A DNA stretch of 64,000 bases from Neisseria perflava (GTDB taxonomy: Bacteria; Pseudomonadota; Gammaproteobacteria; Burkholderiales; Neisseriaceae): the NCBI RefSeq assembly GCF_019334725.1, contig NZ_CP079818.1:1426001-1490000 (forward strand). Direction: 5' to 3'. Under the pieces are notes generated by a model. The model was not told the DNA's origin and did not search any database. It was given only the letters and a program-made list of their open reading frames with translations. A program made the position numbers and the translations under genes. Shown one piece after another: positions 17,790 to 26,427 of the stretch (the stretch's first letter is position 1; the number at the start of each line of letters is the position of its first letter).

Positions 17790-17824
17790 AAAAAAGTGCG
17801 GATTCATCATCCGCACTTTTTTAA
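17790..17824. terminator. Strong bidirectional terminator
   Basis: AAAAAAGTGCGGAT, a 4-nt loop and ATCCGCACTTTTTT form a near-perfect hairpin with A and T tails. It separates the convergent ackA (+) and purM (-) genes. Confidence 0.88.
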
Positions 17825-17835
17825 TTACAGCTTAA

Positions 17836-18870
17836 TCAAGCCACTTGGGTTTGATGTTCGTCGCCGTTGCGCTCACGAACTGCGCCCAAACGGTAAACGG
17901 TTTCGCCTTGTTCGCTCAAGAATGCTTGTACCGCATCGGCATCTTCTTCGGCAATGATAACGACCATGCCGATACCGCAGTTGAATGTACGGTACATTTC
18001 TTGGGTTTCCACATTGCCTGCTTTTTGCAGCCATTGGAACAGTTTAGGCAATTCCCACGCTTTGGCATCGATTTGTGCGACGGTATTTTCAGGTAAAACG
18101 CGTGGTACGTTTTCGGTAATGCCGCCGCCGGTAATATGGGCCATACCTTTAATGGTGAATTTTTCCAAAGCGGCAAGGATAGGTTTCACATACAGGCGGG
18201 TAGGGGCGATGATGGCTTCGCGCAAGGTTTTGCCGTTGTCAAACTCCGCGTCCAAATCGGGATTGTCGCGTTCGATGATTTTGCGTACCAAAGAGTAGCC
18301 GTTGGAGTGTGCGCCGTTGGAAGCCAAGCCCAAAACAACGTCTCCGGCCTGAATGCTGCGGCCGTTGATGACGCGTTCTTTTTCAACTACACCGACGGCA
18401 AAACCGGCCAAGTCGTATTCGCCTTCGGGATACATGCCCGGCATTTCGGCAGTTTCACCGCCAATCAAAGCGCAACCGGATTCTTCGCAGCCTTGGGCAA
18501 TGCCTTTAATCACATCAGTCGCGCGGGCAACATCCAGCTTGCCGCAAGCAAAATAGTCCAAGAAGAACAAAGGTTCAGCACCTTGAACCAAAATGTCGTT
18601 GACGCTCATGGCAACCAAATCGATACCGACGGTATCGTGTTTATCCCAGTCGAATGCCAGTTTCAGCTTGGTGCCGACGCCGTCCGTACCGGAAACCAAT
18701 ACCGGATTTTTGTATTTTTTGCCGATTTCGACCAAAGCGCCGAAACCGCCCAAATCACCCAACACTTCAGGGCGCATAGTACGCTTGGCAAAAGGTTTGA
18801 TGTTTTCGACCAGTTGATCGCCTGCGTCGATATCCACGCCTGCGTCACGATAGCTCAAAGAAGTGCTCAT
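17836..18870 (-). CDS. purM: Phosphoribosylformylglycinamidine cyclo-ligase
   Basis: 344 aa. Makes 5-aminoimidazole ribonucleotide in purine synthesis. Motifs include SYRDAGVDIDAGDQLVENI at the N-terminus, LVSGTDGVGTKLKLAFD, ALIGGETAEMPGMYPEGEYD and HITGGGITENVPRVLP, all characteristic of PurM. The length matches the family. It is transcribed away from the PerM-like gene and towards ackA. Confidence 0.97.
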   Translation of the reverse strand: MSTSLSYRDAGVDIDAGDQLVENIKPFAKRTMRPEVLGDLGGFGALVEIGKKYKNPVLVSGTDGVGTKLKLAFDWDKHDTVGIDLVAMSVNDILVQGAEPLFFLDYFACGKLDVARATDVIKGIAQGCEESGCALIGGETAEMPGMYPEGEYDLAGFAVGVVEKERVINGRSIQAGDVVLGLASNGAHSNGYSLVRKIIERDNPDLDAEFDNGKTLREAIIAPTRLYVKPILAALEKFTIKGMAHITGGGITENVPRVLPENTVAQIDAKAWELPKLFQWLQKAGNVETQEMYRTFNCGIGMVVIIAEEDADAVQAFLSEQGETVYRLGAVRERNGDEHQTQVA

Positions 18871-19074
18871 TGGATTTCCTTATTCGGGTATGGGGGTAGA
18901 TTGTCGGAGCGTATTTTATCTTAAATTGGAGGATTCAGGCTGAATTTTTTGGCATTATTGTCAACAATTTTTATTTTATCTTAATGGCCATCACGCATTC
19001 AGACGGCCTTTGTGAATCTGTTATACTGCTTATTGATTTTGAAAACCTTAAGCATCAACTGGGGAACACCTTTT

Positions 19075-20145
19075 ATGTATCAAAAGAAAGCGCGCGGCGC
19101 AAAACCGTGGATTATTATGGCTTGCGTCATCGCAGCCTTTATTTGGCTTTTATATGCCTTGGTCGATGTTTTGACGCCGTTTATTGTGGCCGCCGTTTTG
19201 GCCTATGTTTTGAATCCCTTGGTCGAGTGGCTGCAATTGAAGCGTATCCGCCACGCGCCGGCCTCTATGATTATTATGGCGCTGGCTTTGCTAATATTGC
19301 TGTCGTTAGTACTGATTATCGTGCCTATGTTGTTGAACCAGTTTAATAATCTGGCCGAACGCCTGCCGCAAATCGTAGGCTTTGTTCAAAACAAACTACT
19401 ACCGTGGCTCAACAGCATCAGCGGGGATTATATTCAAATTGATCAAGAATCAATCATCGCATGGTTGCAGTCGCATACGGATGAGTTGAGCAATACGCTC
19501 AAAGCATGGATTCCGACCTTGATGCGTCAAAGCGGCAACGTCATCAGCGGTGTCAGCAATTTGGTGTTGTTGCCTTTGTTGCTGTATTACTTCTTGTTGG
19601 ATTGGAAACGCTGGTCTTCCGGAATCAGCAAATTGGTTCCACGCCGTTTTATCGAGACCTACACGCGTATCAGCGGCAATATGGATGAAGTTTTGGGCGA
19701 GTTTCTGCGCGGCCAGCTGATGGTTATGATGATTATGGGCTTGGTCTATGGCTTGGGCTTGATGTTGGTCGGTTTGGATTCCGGCTTTGCTATCGGTATG
19801 ATTGCCGGTATTTTGGTATTTATTCCGTATTTGGGCGCATTTACCGGCCTTTTGCTGGCGACAATCGCCGCGCTTTTGCAATATGGCTCATGGCAGGGCT
19901 TATTGATGGTCTGGGCTGTATTCGGTGTCGGACAATTCTTGGAAAGCTTTTTCATTACGCCTAAAATCGTCGGCGACCGCATTGGTTTGTCGCCTTTCTG
20001 GGTGATTTTCTCGTTGATGGCTTTCGGACAACTGATGGGTTTTGTCGGTATGCTTGCCGGCTTGCCGCTTGCCGCCGTGACGCTGGTTTTACTACGTGAA
20101 GGTGCATCTGTCTATTTCGGCAGCCATTTCTACAAACATAAATAA
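19075..20145 (+). CDS. AI-2E/PerM family permease
   Basis: 356 aa from the ATG at 19075 (GGGGAA upstream); an ORF from 19012 is less likely. The protein has about eight hydrophobic segments in the PerM pattern: two near the N-terminus (IIMACVIAAFIWLLYALV and FIVAAVLAYVLNPLV), then a soluble region, then five or six at the C-terminus including FVGMLAGLPLAAVTLVLL. The family includes Na+/H+ antiporters and the putative autoinducer-2 exporter TqsA; the substrate here is unknown. A DUS hairpin terminates it before the next gene. Confidence 0.85.
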   Translation: MYQKKARGAKPWIIMACVIAAFIWLLYALVDVLTPFIVAAVLAYVLNPLVEWLQLKRIRHAPASMIIMALALLILLSLVLIIVPMLLNQFNNLAERLPQIVGFVQNKLLPWLNSISGDYIQIDQESIIAWLQSHTDELSNTLKAWIPTLMRQSGNVISGVSNLVLLPLLLYYFLLDWKRWSSGISKLVPRRFIETYTRISGNMDEVLGEFLRGQLMVMMIMGLVYGLGLMLVGLDSGFAIGMIAGILVFIPYLGAFTGLLLATIAALLQYGSWQGLLMVWAVFGVGQFLESFFITPKIVGDRIGLSPFWVIFSLMAFGQLMGFVGMLAGLPLAAVTLVLLREGASVYFGSHFYKHK

Positions 20146-20158
20146 ATCGATAATATTA

Positions 20159-20189
20159 AGGCCGTCTGAAATCCAAGTTTCAGACGGCC
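20159..20189 (+). terminator. DUS-pair hairpin after the PerM-like gene
   Basis: AAGGCCGTCTGAAA and TTTCAGACGGCC face each other over a short loop immediately downstream of the permease gene and 23 bp before the next start. Confidence 0.7.
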
Positions 20190-20211
20190 ATTGATAACAA
20201 AGGAAGTCTAT

Positions 20212-20928
20212 ATGTTAGCCATTATCGGCGGCAGCGGTTTGACCAAACTGCCAGAACTCGAAATTACCGAACGAAAAATCATACGCACTCCATACGGCTT
20301 AACCAGCAGCCCTATTTTGTTCGGCAGGTTGGGGCGCTTGGATATTGTTTTTCTTGCCCGACACGGCTTCAGCCATACCATCGCGCCGCATGAAATCAAC
20401 TACCGCGCCAATATTTGGGCGTTACATTCTTTAGGCGTTGAAAACATTATTGCCATTTCTTCAGTCGTCGGTATCAACCCCGATTTTGAAAATGGCAGTT
20501 TAGTGTTGCCGGACGATTTGATCGACTATACCTATGGCCGCAAAGATACTTTTTTTGAAGGCCAAGAATGCCCTGTCGTCCATACCGATTTTTTCAACCC
20601 TTATTGCGATGAATTGCGACAAGAATTATTGAATATCACGAAAGCGCACAATGTGCCGATTTACGATTCCGCTGTTTATGGCTGCCTGCAAGGCCCGCGC
20701 CGTCCAACCCGCGCTGAAATCGCCCGTTATCGCCGTGACGGGGTAGATGTACTCGGTATGACCGGTATGCCTGAAGCCGTTTTGGCCAGGGAGTTGAAAA
20801 TGGCCTATACCCACTTTTGCAGCGTCAGCAGCATTGATTGCTTTGATAGCGGAGTAGGGACTGAGGGCTGTAATGAACAGACTTCTATTGCGATGACGAA
20901 AATCCGACAATTATTGAATGGTTTGTAA
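20212..20928 (+). CDS. S-methyl-5'-thioinosine/thioadenosine phosphorylase
   Basis: 238 aa from the ATG at 20212, with AAAGGAAG upstream. It belongs to the MTAP/PNP family: MLAIIGGSGLTKL, FLARHGFSHTIAPHEINYRA, VYGCLQGPRRPTRAEIARY and VLGMTGMPEAVLAREL. The family phosphorolyses methylthio-nucleosides for purine and methionine salvage. The proteobacterial MTIP branch prefers methylthioinosine; I cannot settle substrate preference from reading alone. It is an isolated gene between two DUS terminators. Confidence 0.88.
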   Translation: MLAIIGGSGLTKLPELEITERKIIRTPYGLTSSPILFGRLGRLDIVFLARHGFSHTIAPHEINYRANIWALHSLGVENIIAISSVVGINPDFENGSLVLPDDLIDYTYGRKDTFFEGQECPVVHTDFFNPYCDELRQELLNITKAHNVPIYDSAVYGCLQGPRRPTRAEIARYRRDGVDVLGMTGMPEAVLARELKMAYTHFCSVSSIDCFDSGVGTEGCNEQTSIAMTKIRQLLNGL

Positions 20929-20933
20929 CTGAT

Positions 20934-20966
20934 AATGCCGTCTGAAATAATGTTTTCAGACGGCAT
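20934..20966. terminator. Bidirectional DUS-pair terminator (AT-dialect)
   Basis: ATGCCGTCTGAAA and TTTTCAGACGGCAT form a hairpin between the convergent phosphorylase gene and the hypothetical gene at 20975. This pair is in the ATGCCGTCTGAA form typical of meningococcus/gonococcus rather than the AGGCCGTCTGAA form dominant here. Confidence 0.75.
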
Positions 20967-20974
20967 TGTTTTAT

Positions 20975-21469
20975 TTAGGAAGCCGTTTCACGCGCCCAAT
21001 GGGGCAGGGAGGCTTTTTGTTTGCGGAACGAGGCAAGTTGCATACCCCGACATTTTTCAAAAATCAATTCAACCCCGCTTTGCAGCTGTAAAATCAAATT
21101 GGTATGCGTTTCCGTTTTAATAAAATCGATATTGCGTTGTACCAAGCGTTGAATGACGGCATATACATCAAGGCAGCCATTTGCAAAAAACCACAGATTT
21201 AACTTTACCCAACGGCCGCCGCTTAATGCAGTATTAGGCTGAAAATCAGCACGAATCTGTGTCAGCCGATTATCGGAGAAATGCAGTTCAATATCGCCAT
21301 AAAGCCAAATATTCCAGCCTTTTTGTACCAACAAGCCTTTAGGGACGCAATCAGGCGCAGGAAACATCTGCAAAATAGACTCTGCCGATTGTCCGATTTC
21401 CAGATAGTCAAACCGGCCGGTATACAAAAAATCATAAATATCAATGGCAATAGGAAAGTGGTAACGCAT
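20975..21469 (-). CDS. Hypothetical protein
   Basis: 164 aa if it starts at the ATG at 21469 (MRYHFPIAIDIYDF); in-frame starts at 21481 (ATG) and 21499 (TTG) are also possible and none has a clear ribosome-binding site. Seen features: an acidic/aromatic N-terminus, GWNIWLYGDIELHFSDN, and a basic C-terminus. There is no signal peptide or membrane segment. The general look (small, aromatic, beta-rich) is like immunity-type proteins, but there is no toxin next to it. Family not recognised. Confidence 0.6.
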   Translation of the reverse strand: MRYHFPIAIDIYDFLYTGRFDYLEIGQSAESILQMFPAPDCVPKGLLVQKGWNIWLYGDIELHFSDNRLTQIRADFQPNTALSGGRWVKLNLWFFANGCLDVYAVIQRLVQRNIDFIKTETHTNLILQLQSGVELIFEKCRGMQLASFRKQKASLPHWARETAS

Positions 21470-21557
21470 GGCAACAACCATAGAAAAGCAATTAACCAAG
21501 CTATCTTAAACTTAAAATATAATGAAATCAATTCTTATTACTATTTATCAATATAAG

Positions 21558-21588
21558 AAAGGCCGTCTGTTGTTCAGACGGCCTTGTA
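21558..21588 (-). terminator. DUS-pair hairpin after the hom operon
   Basis: AAAGGCCGTCTG and CAGACGGCCTT with a 4-nt loop, downstream of the 144-aa gene on the minus strand. Confidence 0.7.
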
Positions 21589-21614
21589 GCTTTGGCTTAA
21601 ACCGATATTTTGGT

Positions 21615-22049
21615 TTACTCAGCCTTTAAATCAGCCACGCACTGCTTATCGCGTGCCTCAAAAGCTTCCGCGCCACCCAAGAGCTTGAGTTGCTCCATAG
21701 GGCTGATTTTACCGAAGTTTCGGATTTGCTCGTCAGAGAGTTTGCTTAAAGGCTGATCCCACATGCAGACACAATAGTCTTGAGCCAATTTCTCGTTTTG
21801 CGCATCCAAACCTTTTGCTTTCAAATCAGCTTGCCATTTTTCAGCAAAAGGAATGTTTTTCACGCAAGACTCCACCACATTTTGTTTCATCTGCGGCTTG
21901 TTCATGGCGCATTGTGAGAGCAGGGCGGTCAGAGCCAGCAAAGACAAAATAATCCATGCCCAAATGCGGATGGTGCGGATTTTTGCCTTGGCTTTTTTTC
22001 TGGCTGCCAGTTGCTCTTCAGACGGCCTTTCCGTTTGTTGCTCAGTCAT
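21615..22049 (-). CDS. Inner-membrane-anchored small protein downstream of hom
   Basis: 144 aa. A charged N-terminus (SEEQLAARKKAKAKIRT) is followed by one membrane segment (IWAWIILSLLALTALLS) and a periplasmic domain with three cysteines (ESCVKNIPF, DYCVCMW) plus a fourth near the end (DKQCVADL). The Cys spacing suggests a small disulphide-bonded domain. The start codon lies inside the end of hom (8-bp overlap), so it is translationally coupled to homoserine dehydrogenase. Its N-terminal coding part contains a DUS (LQSEERPSE region). Family not recognised. Confidence 0.75.
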   Translation of the reverse strand: MTEQQTERPSEEQLAARKKAKAKIRTIRIWAWIILSLLALTALLSQCAMNKPQMKQNVVESCVKNIPFAEKWQADLKAKGLDAQNEKLAQDYCVCMWDQPLSKLSDEQIRNFGKISPMEQLKLLGGAEAFEARDKQCVADLKAE

Positions 22050-23349
22050 GCAGGCTTTCCATGCGGATCATGGTGATCGGAGCATCCACGCAACTCAGTG
22101 CTTCAATCGCTGCGATAGCACGTTTGACGTTGTGTTCCACTGTGGTATGGGTCAGAATCACAATTTCGGCAGTACTTTGATTAATCACACCTTTTTGAAT
22201 CAGAGCCTCGATAGAAACATTTTCTTTGGCCAAGAGTGCGGCAATTTGACCCAAAGTGCCCGGTTCGTCAGTTGCTTGAACGCGCAAATAGTAGCTGCTG
22301 GTGATTTCATCCATAGGCAGAATATTTTGCGCTTGAACTTGCGAAGGTTGGAATGCCAAGTGAGGGACACGATGGTCAGTCTCAGCTTCAATCAGGCGGG
22401 CAATATCAATGATATCGGCAACCACGGCAGAAGCCGTTGGCAATGCACCGGCGCCTGCACCATAATACAAGGTTTCACCAACCATATCGGCATTGACGCG
22501 GACAGCATTCATCACGCCGTTAACGTTAGCCAGCAGACGGCTTTCAGGAATCAGAGTAGGGTGTACGCGCAACTCGATGCCTTTGTCGGTTTTACGGGTA
22601 ATACCCAACAACTTGATACGATAGCCAAGTTCTTCAGCGTATTTGATATCGCGGCTGTCAAGTTTGCTGATGCCTTCCAAATAGCAGGCAGAAAAGTTCA
22701 TCGGCGTACCGAATGCCAATGCGCTCATAATCGTAATTTTATGGCCGGCATCATGACCTTCGATATCAAAAGTAGGGTCAGCTTCTGCATAGCCCAAAGC
22801 CTGAGCTTCTTTTAAGACGTCTGCAAACGCGCTGCCTTTTTCACGCATCTCAGTAAGGATGAAGTTGCTGGTACCATTAATAATACCGGCAATACTGCGG
22901 ATTTGATTCGCAGCCAAACCTTCACGCAAAGCCTTGATAATAGGGATACCGCCGGCAACAGCAGCTTCAAACTGTACCATGACATTTTTTTCTTCCGCCA
23001 AAGGGAAAATTTCATTGCCGTATTCAGCCAACAGTTTTTTATTGGCAGTAACAATGTGTTTGCCGTTTTCAATCGCTTTCAATACCGCATCTTTAGCAAT
23101 ACCGGTACCGCCAAACAATTCCACAACAACATCAACATCTTGCTGTTGAACCAGCTCAAACGGATCTTTGATAAAAGCAGCATTCGGGCAAATTTGTTTG
23201 GCTTTTTCTTCGCTCAAATCACAAACAGCAGAAATACGGACTTCACGTCCCAAGCGGCGGCTGATTTCCGCAGCGTTGTCCTGCAATACAGTGGCCGTAC
23301 CGCCACCGACTGTACCCAAACCTAAAAGACCGATATTTACTGGCTTCAT
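22042..23349 (-). CDS. hom: Homoserine dehydrogenase
   Basis: 435 aa. Reduces aspartate semialdehyde to homoserine for threonine and methionine synthesis. The N-terminal Rossmann motif NIGLLGLGTVGGGTATVL, the central catalytic region with GISKLDSRDIKYAEELGY, and a C-terminal ACT domain (YYLRVQATDEPGTLGQIA) are in the normal order for the monofunctional enzyme, so threonine feedback is expected. A GGAG-type site precedes the ATG at 23349. It is followed by a coupled small membrane-protein gene. Confidence 0.96.
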   Translation of the reverse strand: MKPVNIGLLGLGTVGGGTATVLQDNAAEISRRLGREVRISAVCDLSEEKAKQICPNAAFIKDPFELVQQQDVDVVVELFGGTGIAKDAVLKAIENGKHIVTANKKLLAEYGNEIFPLAEEKNVMVQFEAAVAGGIPIIKALREGLAANQIRSIAGIINGTSNFILTEMREKGSAFADVLKEAQALGYAEADPTFDIEGHDAGHKITIMSALAFGTPMNFSACYLEGISKLDSRDIKYAEELGYRIKLLGITRKTDKGIELRVHPTLIPESRLLANVNGVMNAVRVNADMVGETLYYGAGAGALPTASAVVADIIDIARLIEAETDHRVPHLAFQPSQVQAQNILPMDEITSSYYLRVQATDEPGTLGQIAALLAKENVSIEALIQKGVINQSTAEIVILTHTTVEHNVKRAIAAIEALSCVDAPITMIRMESLHD

Positions 23350-23555
23350 TGTGTCTCCTTTTGAGCCGATACTTTAAAATAATCACGAAAAACCAAGGCT
23401 TGTTATAATCGCTTGCAATCGTAAATTCAGAGCAAAGCATCAATGCACAAGGTTAAACGTTGAATCCTACCTGATATTGCTTGATTTTGCACCTTTTTTT
23501 GCAAGTTTCCCAAGGCCGTCTGAAAAATCGTTCTACCATAAAAACAGGAATTGCC

Positions 23556-23930
23556 ATGAAAATCACAGAAAACCATATCGATGAAACCGCATCATTTTTT
23601 TCATCCTCACAAGGCATATTGCAAATCGGTGAACAAACATACTCAAAACCCATTTGCTGGCAAGATGGCAAAGTGAGCATCATTCCTCAAACAACCATCG
23701 AAGAATTAAACGAACAAATTTTTATATCAGCAATTGAAACAGCAGAAAACCGTCCAGAAGTCATTATTATCGGTACAGGAGAAAAACAAAAATTCCTGCA
23801 TCCCAAAATTGCTGCAGCCTTATCAGCCTACGGAATCGGCTTTGAATGCATGAACACAGCCTCCACTTGCCGAACTTTAGTTTTACTGCAAGGCGAAGGC
23901 CGAAGCACATGGGCTTGGTTGTGGCCATAA
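23556..23930 (+). CDS. Mth938-domain (DUF498) protein
   Basis: 124 aa from the ATG at 23556 (ACAGGAA upstream), preferred over an upstream TTG-type start. The Mth938/NDUFAF3-like fold is suggested by RPEVIIIGTGEKQKFLHP, AALSAYGIGFECMNTAST and the C-terminal RTLVLLQGEGRSTWAW. In mitochondria, homologues help assemble complex I; the bacterial role is undefined. It is the last core gene before the dif site at 23965. Confidence 0.85.
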   Translation: MKITENHIDETASFFSSSQGILQIGEQTYSKPICWQDGKVSIIPQTTIEELNEQIFISAIETAENRPEVIIIGTGEKQKFLHPKIAAALSAYGIGFECMNTASTCRTLVLLQGEGRSTWAWLWP

Positions 23931-23964
23931 TTTGTAGAAAAGACTTTTGCATCATACTAGTACA

Positions 23965-23992
23965 AATTCGCATAATTTATATTATGTTAAAT
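23965..23992 (+). other. dif: XerCD dif-type recombination site
   Basis: A 28-bp sequence with the architecture of dif: XerC half AATTCGCATAA, 6-bp centre TTTATA, XerD half TTATGTTAAAT. The XerD half is identical to the E. coli dif half and the XerC half matches at 8 of 11 positions. Either this is the chromosomal dif or it is a dif copy bordering an integrated element. parA-parB begin 90 bp further on, as at an end of the dif-integrated gonococcal genetic island. No second dif copy is visible in the window. Confidence 0.82.
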
Positions 23993-24081
23993 TTCCTATT
24001 AAAGATGATTTAAGCATATTCTTCGCGTCTTGAATTGCCTCTTCTCGCTGACGTTGTTCCTTGATTATACAAGGAAATATT

Positions 24082-24969
24082 ATGTCCGCACCCGTAATAT
24101 TGTCTGCGGCCGCTACCAAAGGCGGCGTAGGCAAAACAACACTCATTGCTAATGTCTCTGGCGTTCTCGCTGATATTGGACTCCGCGTCCTAATGATCGA
24201 CTGCGACGTTCAGCCATCACTGTCTAAATACTACCCAATAAGCCACCGCGCTCCAAATGGTATTGTCGAATTGCTTCTCGGTGAAAATACCGAAGAAGTC
24301 ATCCGCTCAACAATATCCAATACCGTTTTCCCAAATTTAGACATCGTTATTTCCAATAACATTTCTGCTTTTGTCGAGACTGAAGTAACTTCTCGTCCCG
24401 ATCGTGCCTTTTTGCTGAGAAGCAAACTGCATTCACAATACATACAGAATAACTACGATGTGGTTTTGATCGATACTCAGGGTGCAGTCGGCCCTCTCTT
24501 GGATACAGCTGCCTTCGCTGCTACATGCTTGCTTTGCCCGATTATGCCTGAAGTTTTGAGTGCCCGTGAGTTTCTCACTGGTACCCAAGAACTTCTGAAG
24601 CGACTGCAAAAAGGCGAAGCAATGCGCATCCCCATGCCTCAATTACGAGCCATCATCTACGCGCAAGATCGTACCAATGATGCGAAATTCATCGCATCCT
24701 CTATCAAAGACTTCTTTAGTAATACCTTAGACGACAGACGTAAATTGCTGAGCGTAGCAGTTCCTGCTGCCAAAGCATATAAGGAAGCCACAACGTTACG
24801 AGTTCCTGTTCATTGCCATGAGCGTAAACAGCTTGGAAAGATGCTGCCCGCTTATGAAATCATGCACCGTATTGTTTATGAGATTTTCCCTGGTATCGAA
24901 AATAAAAAATTGCGTGGAAGCTGTTTCAACGACATGACCAGCCTGCTGCAAGAGGAGGTACAGTCATGA
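24082..24969 (+). CDS. parA: ParA/Soj-type partition ATPase
   Basis: 295 aa from the ATG at 24082, preceded by AAGGAAA; the frame is open from a TTG at 24061. It is a deviant Walker A ATPase: ATKGGVGKTTLIANVSG, with Walker B-like VLMIDCDVQPSLSKY and VVLIDTQGAVGPLLDTAA. It would drive segregation or maintenance of an integrated/excised element together with ParB. It overlaps parB by 4 bp (ATGA). A solitary chromosomal parAB copy next to dif rather than oriC points to an integrated island. Weakly AT-shifted relative to neighbours. Confidence 0.92.
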   Translation: MSAPVILSAAATKGGVGKTTLIANVSGVLADIGLRVLMIDCDVQPSLSKYYPISHRAPNGIVELLLGENTEEVIRSTISNTVFPNLDIVISNNISAFVETEVTSRPDRAFLLRSKLHSQYIQNNYDVVLIDTQGAVGPLLDTAAFAATCLLCPIMPEVLSAREFLTGTQELLKRLQKGEAMRIPMPQLRAIIYAQDRTNDAKFIASSIKDFFSNTLDDRRKLLSVAVPAAKAYKEATTLRVPVHCHERKQLGKMLPAYEIMHRIVYEIFPGIENKKLRGSCFNDMTSLLQEEVQS

Positions 24970-26372
24970 ATCTGGGCCAAACCAAAGCAGCTTTGAGCCT
25001 ACACATCGGTACACCTGCACAGACAAATATGAGTTTTGGCCTCGAGGATACTCCTTCTCAGGGCATGTTAATGTCGTTGCCAATCAGCGAGATCGATTTC
25101 TTTGACAAAAACCCACGCCGTTTACATGATGTTTCCAGCTATGAGGCCATCAAAGAGTCCATTCGTTCTTCAGGTATTCAACAACCGGTACACGTTACCC
25201 AGCGACCTGGTGAAAGTAAATATGTACTGGCACAGGGTGGTAATACCCGTCTCAAAATCTTGCGCGAACTCTTGGAAGAAACTGGCGATAACCGCTTCCG
25301 TATGATGCCGTGCATTTACATCCCCTACTCTGACGAAACTACATTGCAGGTTGCGCACCTTGTTGAAAACGAACTGCGTGCTGAAATGTGTTTTTGGGAT
25401 AAAGCCTGCAAATACGCCGAAATTCGCGATATTTTCCAAGATAAATCTGACTCAGGGAAACTTTCTTTGCGCGAACTGGAGGTGATGTTTTCTGATAAAG
25501 GGCTTACGGTTTCTCATAAAACTCTAGGACTGTTCTTTTTTGCTTCTGATAACTTACAGGAGCTTCAAGAATACGCATTCAAACTTTCCCATGCAAAAGT
25601 TGAAGAAATTAAAAAACTTCACTCTACCCTGTTCTCAATTTCTAAATCAATTCAGTTGGACGACTCTTTCCAATATTTATGGTCAGATGTGCTGGATCAG
25701 TGGCATAACCAATATTCTGCAACAGAGTTAGACGTACATGAGCTTTGTCAGTTTGTACTCAACAAATTCAAATTTGAATATGGTGCTGAAGCCTTTCCTG
25801 AAACAGAAAATTTATCTGATAAGAATAAATCTGAAACAGCTGTCAAACAAGATGTCAATTTGCATCAAAAAGAAGCATCTGAAAATAACACTGAGTCAGG
25901 GGATTCATCTATTGAATCTGTGCCAGCTAAAGAAGATAGCCCAGAGACTGATGCAGAGGATGAGCTGAAAGGAACTGAACAGACAGGGTTCGAAGCCCTG
26001 GATGTTCAGAATCATCAGGTTACTTTGGATCAAACTAGCAAAAAACTGTTTTCTGCGGTTCGCAAGTTGTTGGCCAAAGTGAACCTGTCTGATTGCTTTA
26101 AAACCCACAAAGACTTCGCATACGGTTGGTATGTCGAGTATCCAGCATTTGAGCATATTTCAGGATCCAGTGCCGAAAATGCAATCTATGCTATTGATGT
26201 TTTACATGAGGAAACCGGCAATGTTTTTACATTCCTGTGGAAGCTTTGCGGTATCGATACCTTCATGTTTGATGTTGGCGATAGCTCAAATCCCCTGCTT
26301 TCGCTGAAAAATGATTCAAAACTTCGTATTGCATACGAAGACCCCGACAAATACGACGAATATACAAACTGA
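24966..26372 (+). CDS. parB: ParB family partition protein
   Basis: 468 aa. The N-terminal ParB/sulfiredoxin-like domain is clear (DFFDKNPRRLHDVSSYEAIK, SIRSSGIQQPVHVTQRPG, YVLAQGGNTRLKILREL, with the CTPase-type motif VAHLVENELRAEM). A helix-turn-helix region follows (LSLRELEVMFSDKGLTVSHK), then a long acidic linker and a C-terminal domain. It is larger than chromosomal ParB and resembles the ParB proteins of integrative elements. It is translationally coupled to parA and followed closely by an IS1106-like element that cuts off whatever came next. Confidence 0.88.
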   Translation: MNLGQTKAALSLHIGTPAQTNMSFGLEDTPSQGMLMSLPISEIDFFDKNPRRLHDVSSYEAIKESIRSSGIQQPVHVTQRPGESKYVLAQGGNTRLKILRELLEETGDNRFRMMPCIYIPYSDETTLQVAHLVENELRAEMCFWDKACKYAEIRDIFQDKSDSGKLSLRELEVMFSDKGLTVSHKTLGLFFFASDNLQELQEYAFKLSHAKVEEIKKLHSTLFSISKSIQLDDSFQYLWSDVLDQWHNQYSATELDVHELCQFVLNKFKFEYGAEAFPETENLSDKNKSETAVKQDVNLHQKEASENNTESGDSSIESVPAKEDSPETDAEDELKGTEQTGFEALDVQNHQVTLDQTSKKLFSAVRKLLAKVNLSDCFKTHKDFAYGWYVEYPAFEHISGSSAENAIYAIDVLHEETGNVFTFLWKLCGIDTFMFDVGDSSNPLLSLKNDSKLRIAYEDPDKYDEYTN

Positions 26373-26427
26373 GGCATTGGCAACAAAGAGAACATCATTG
26401 CCTCTGTGTTGAATTGGCAGACAAATA

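Noticed and set aside
18136..18924. 262-codon plus-strand frame opposite purM
   Set aside because: Antisense shadow of purM, no ribosome-binding site or domain.
21853..22815. 320-codon plus-strand frame opposite hom
   Set aside because: Antisense shadow of homoserine dehydrogenase; composition is that of a reversed coding frame.
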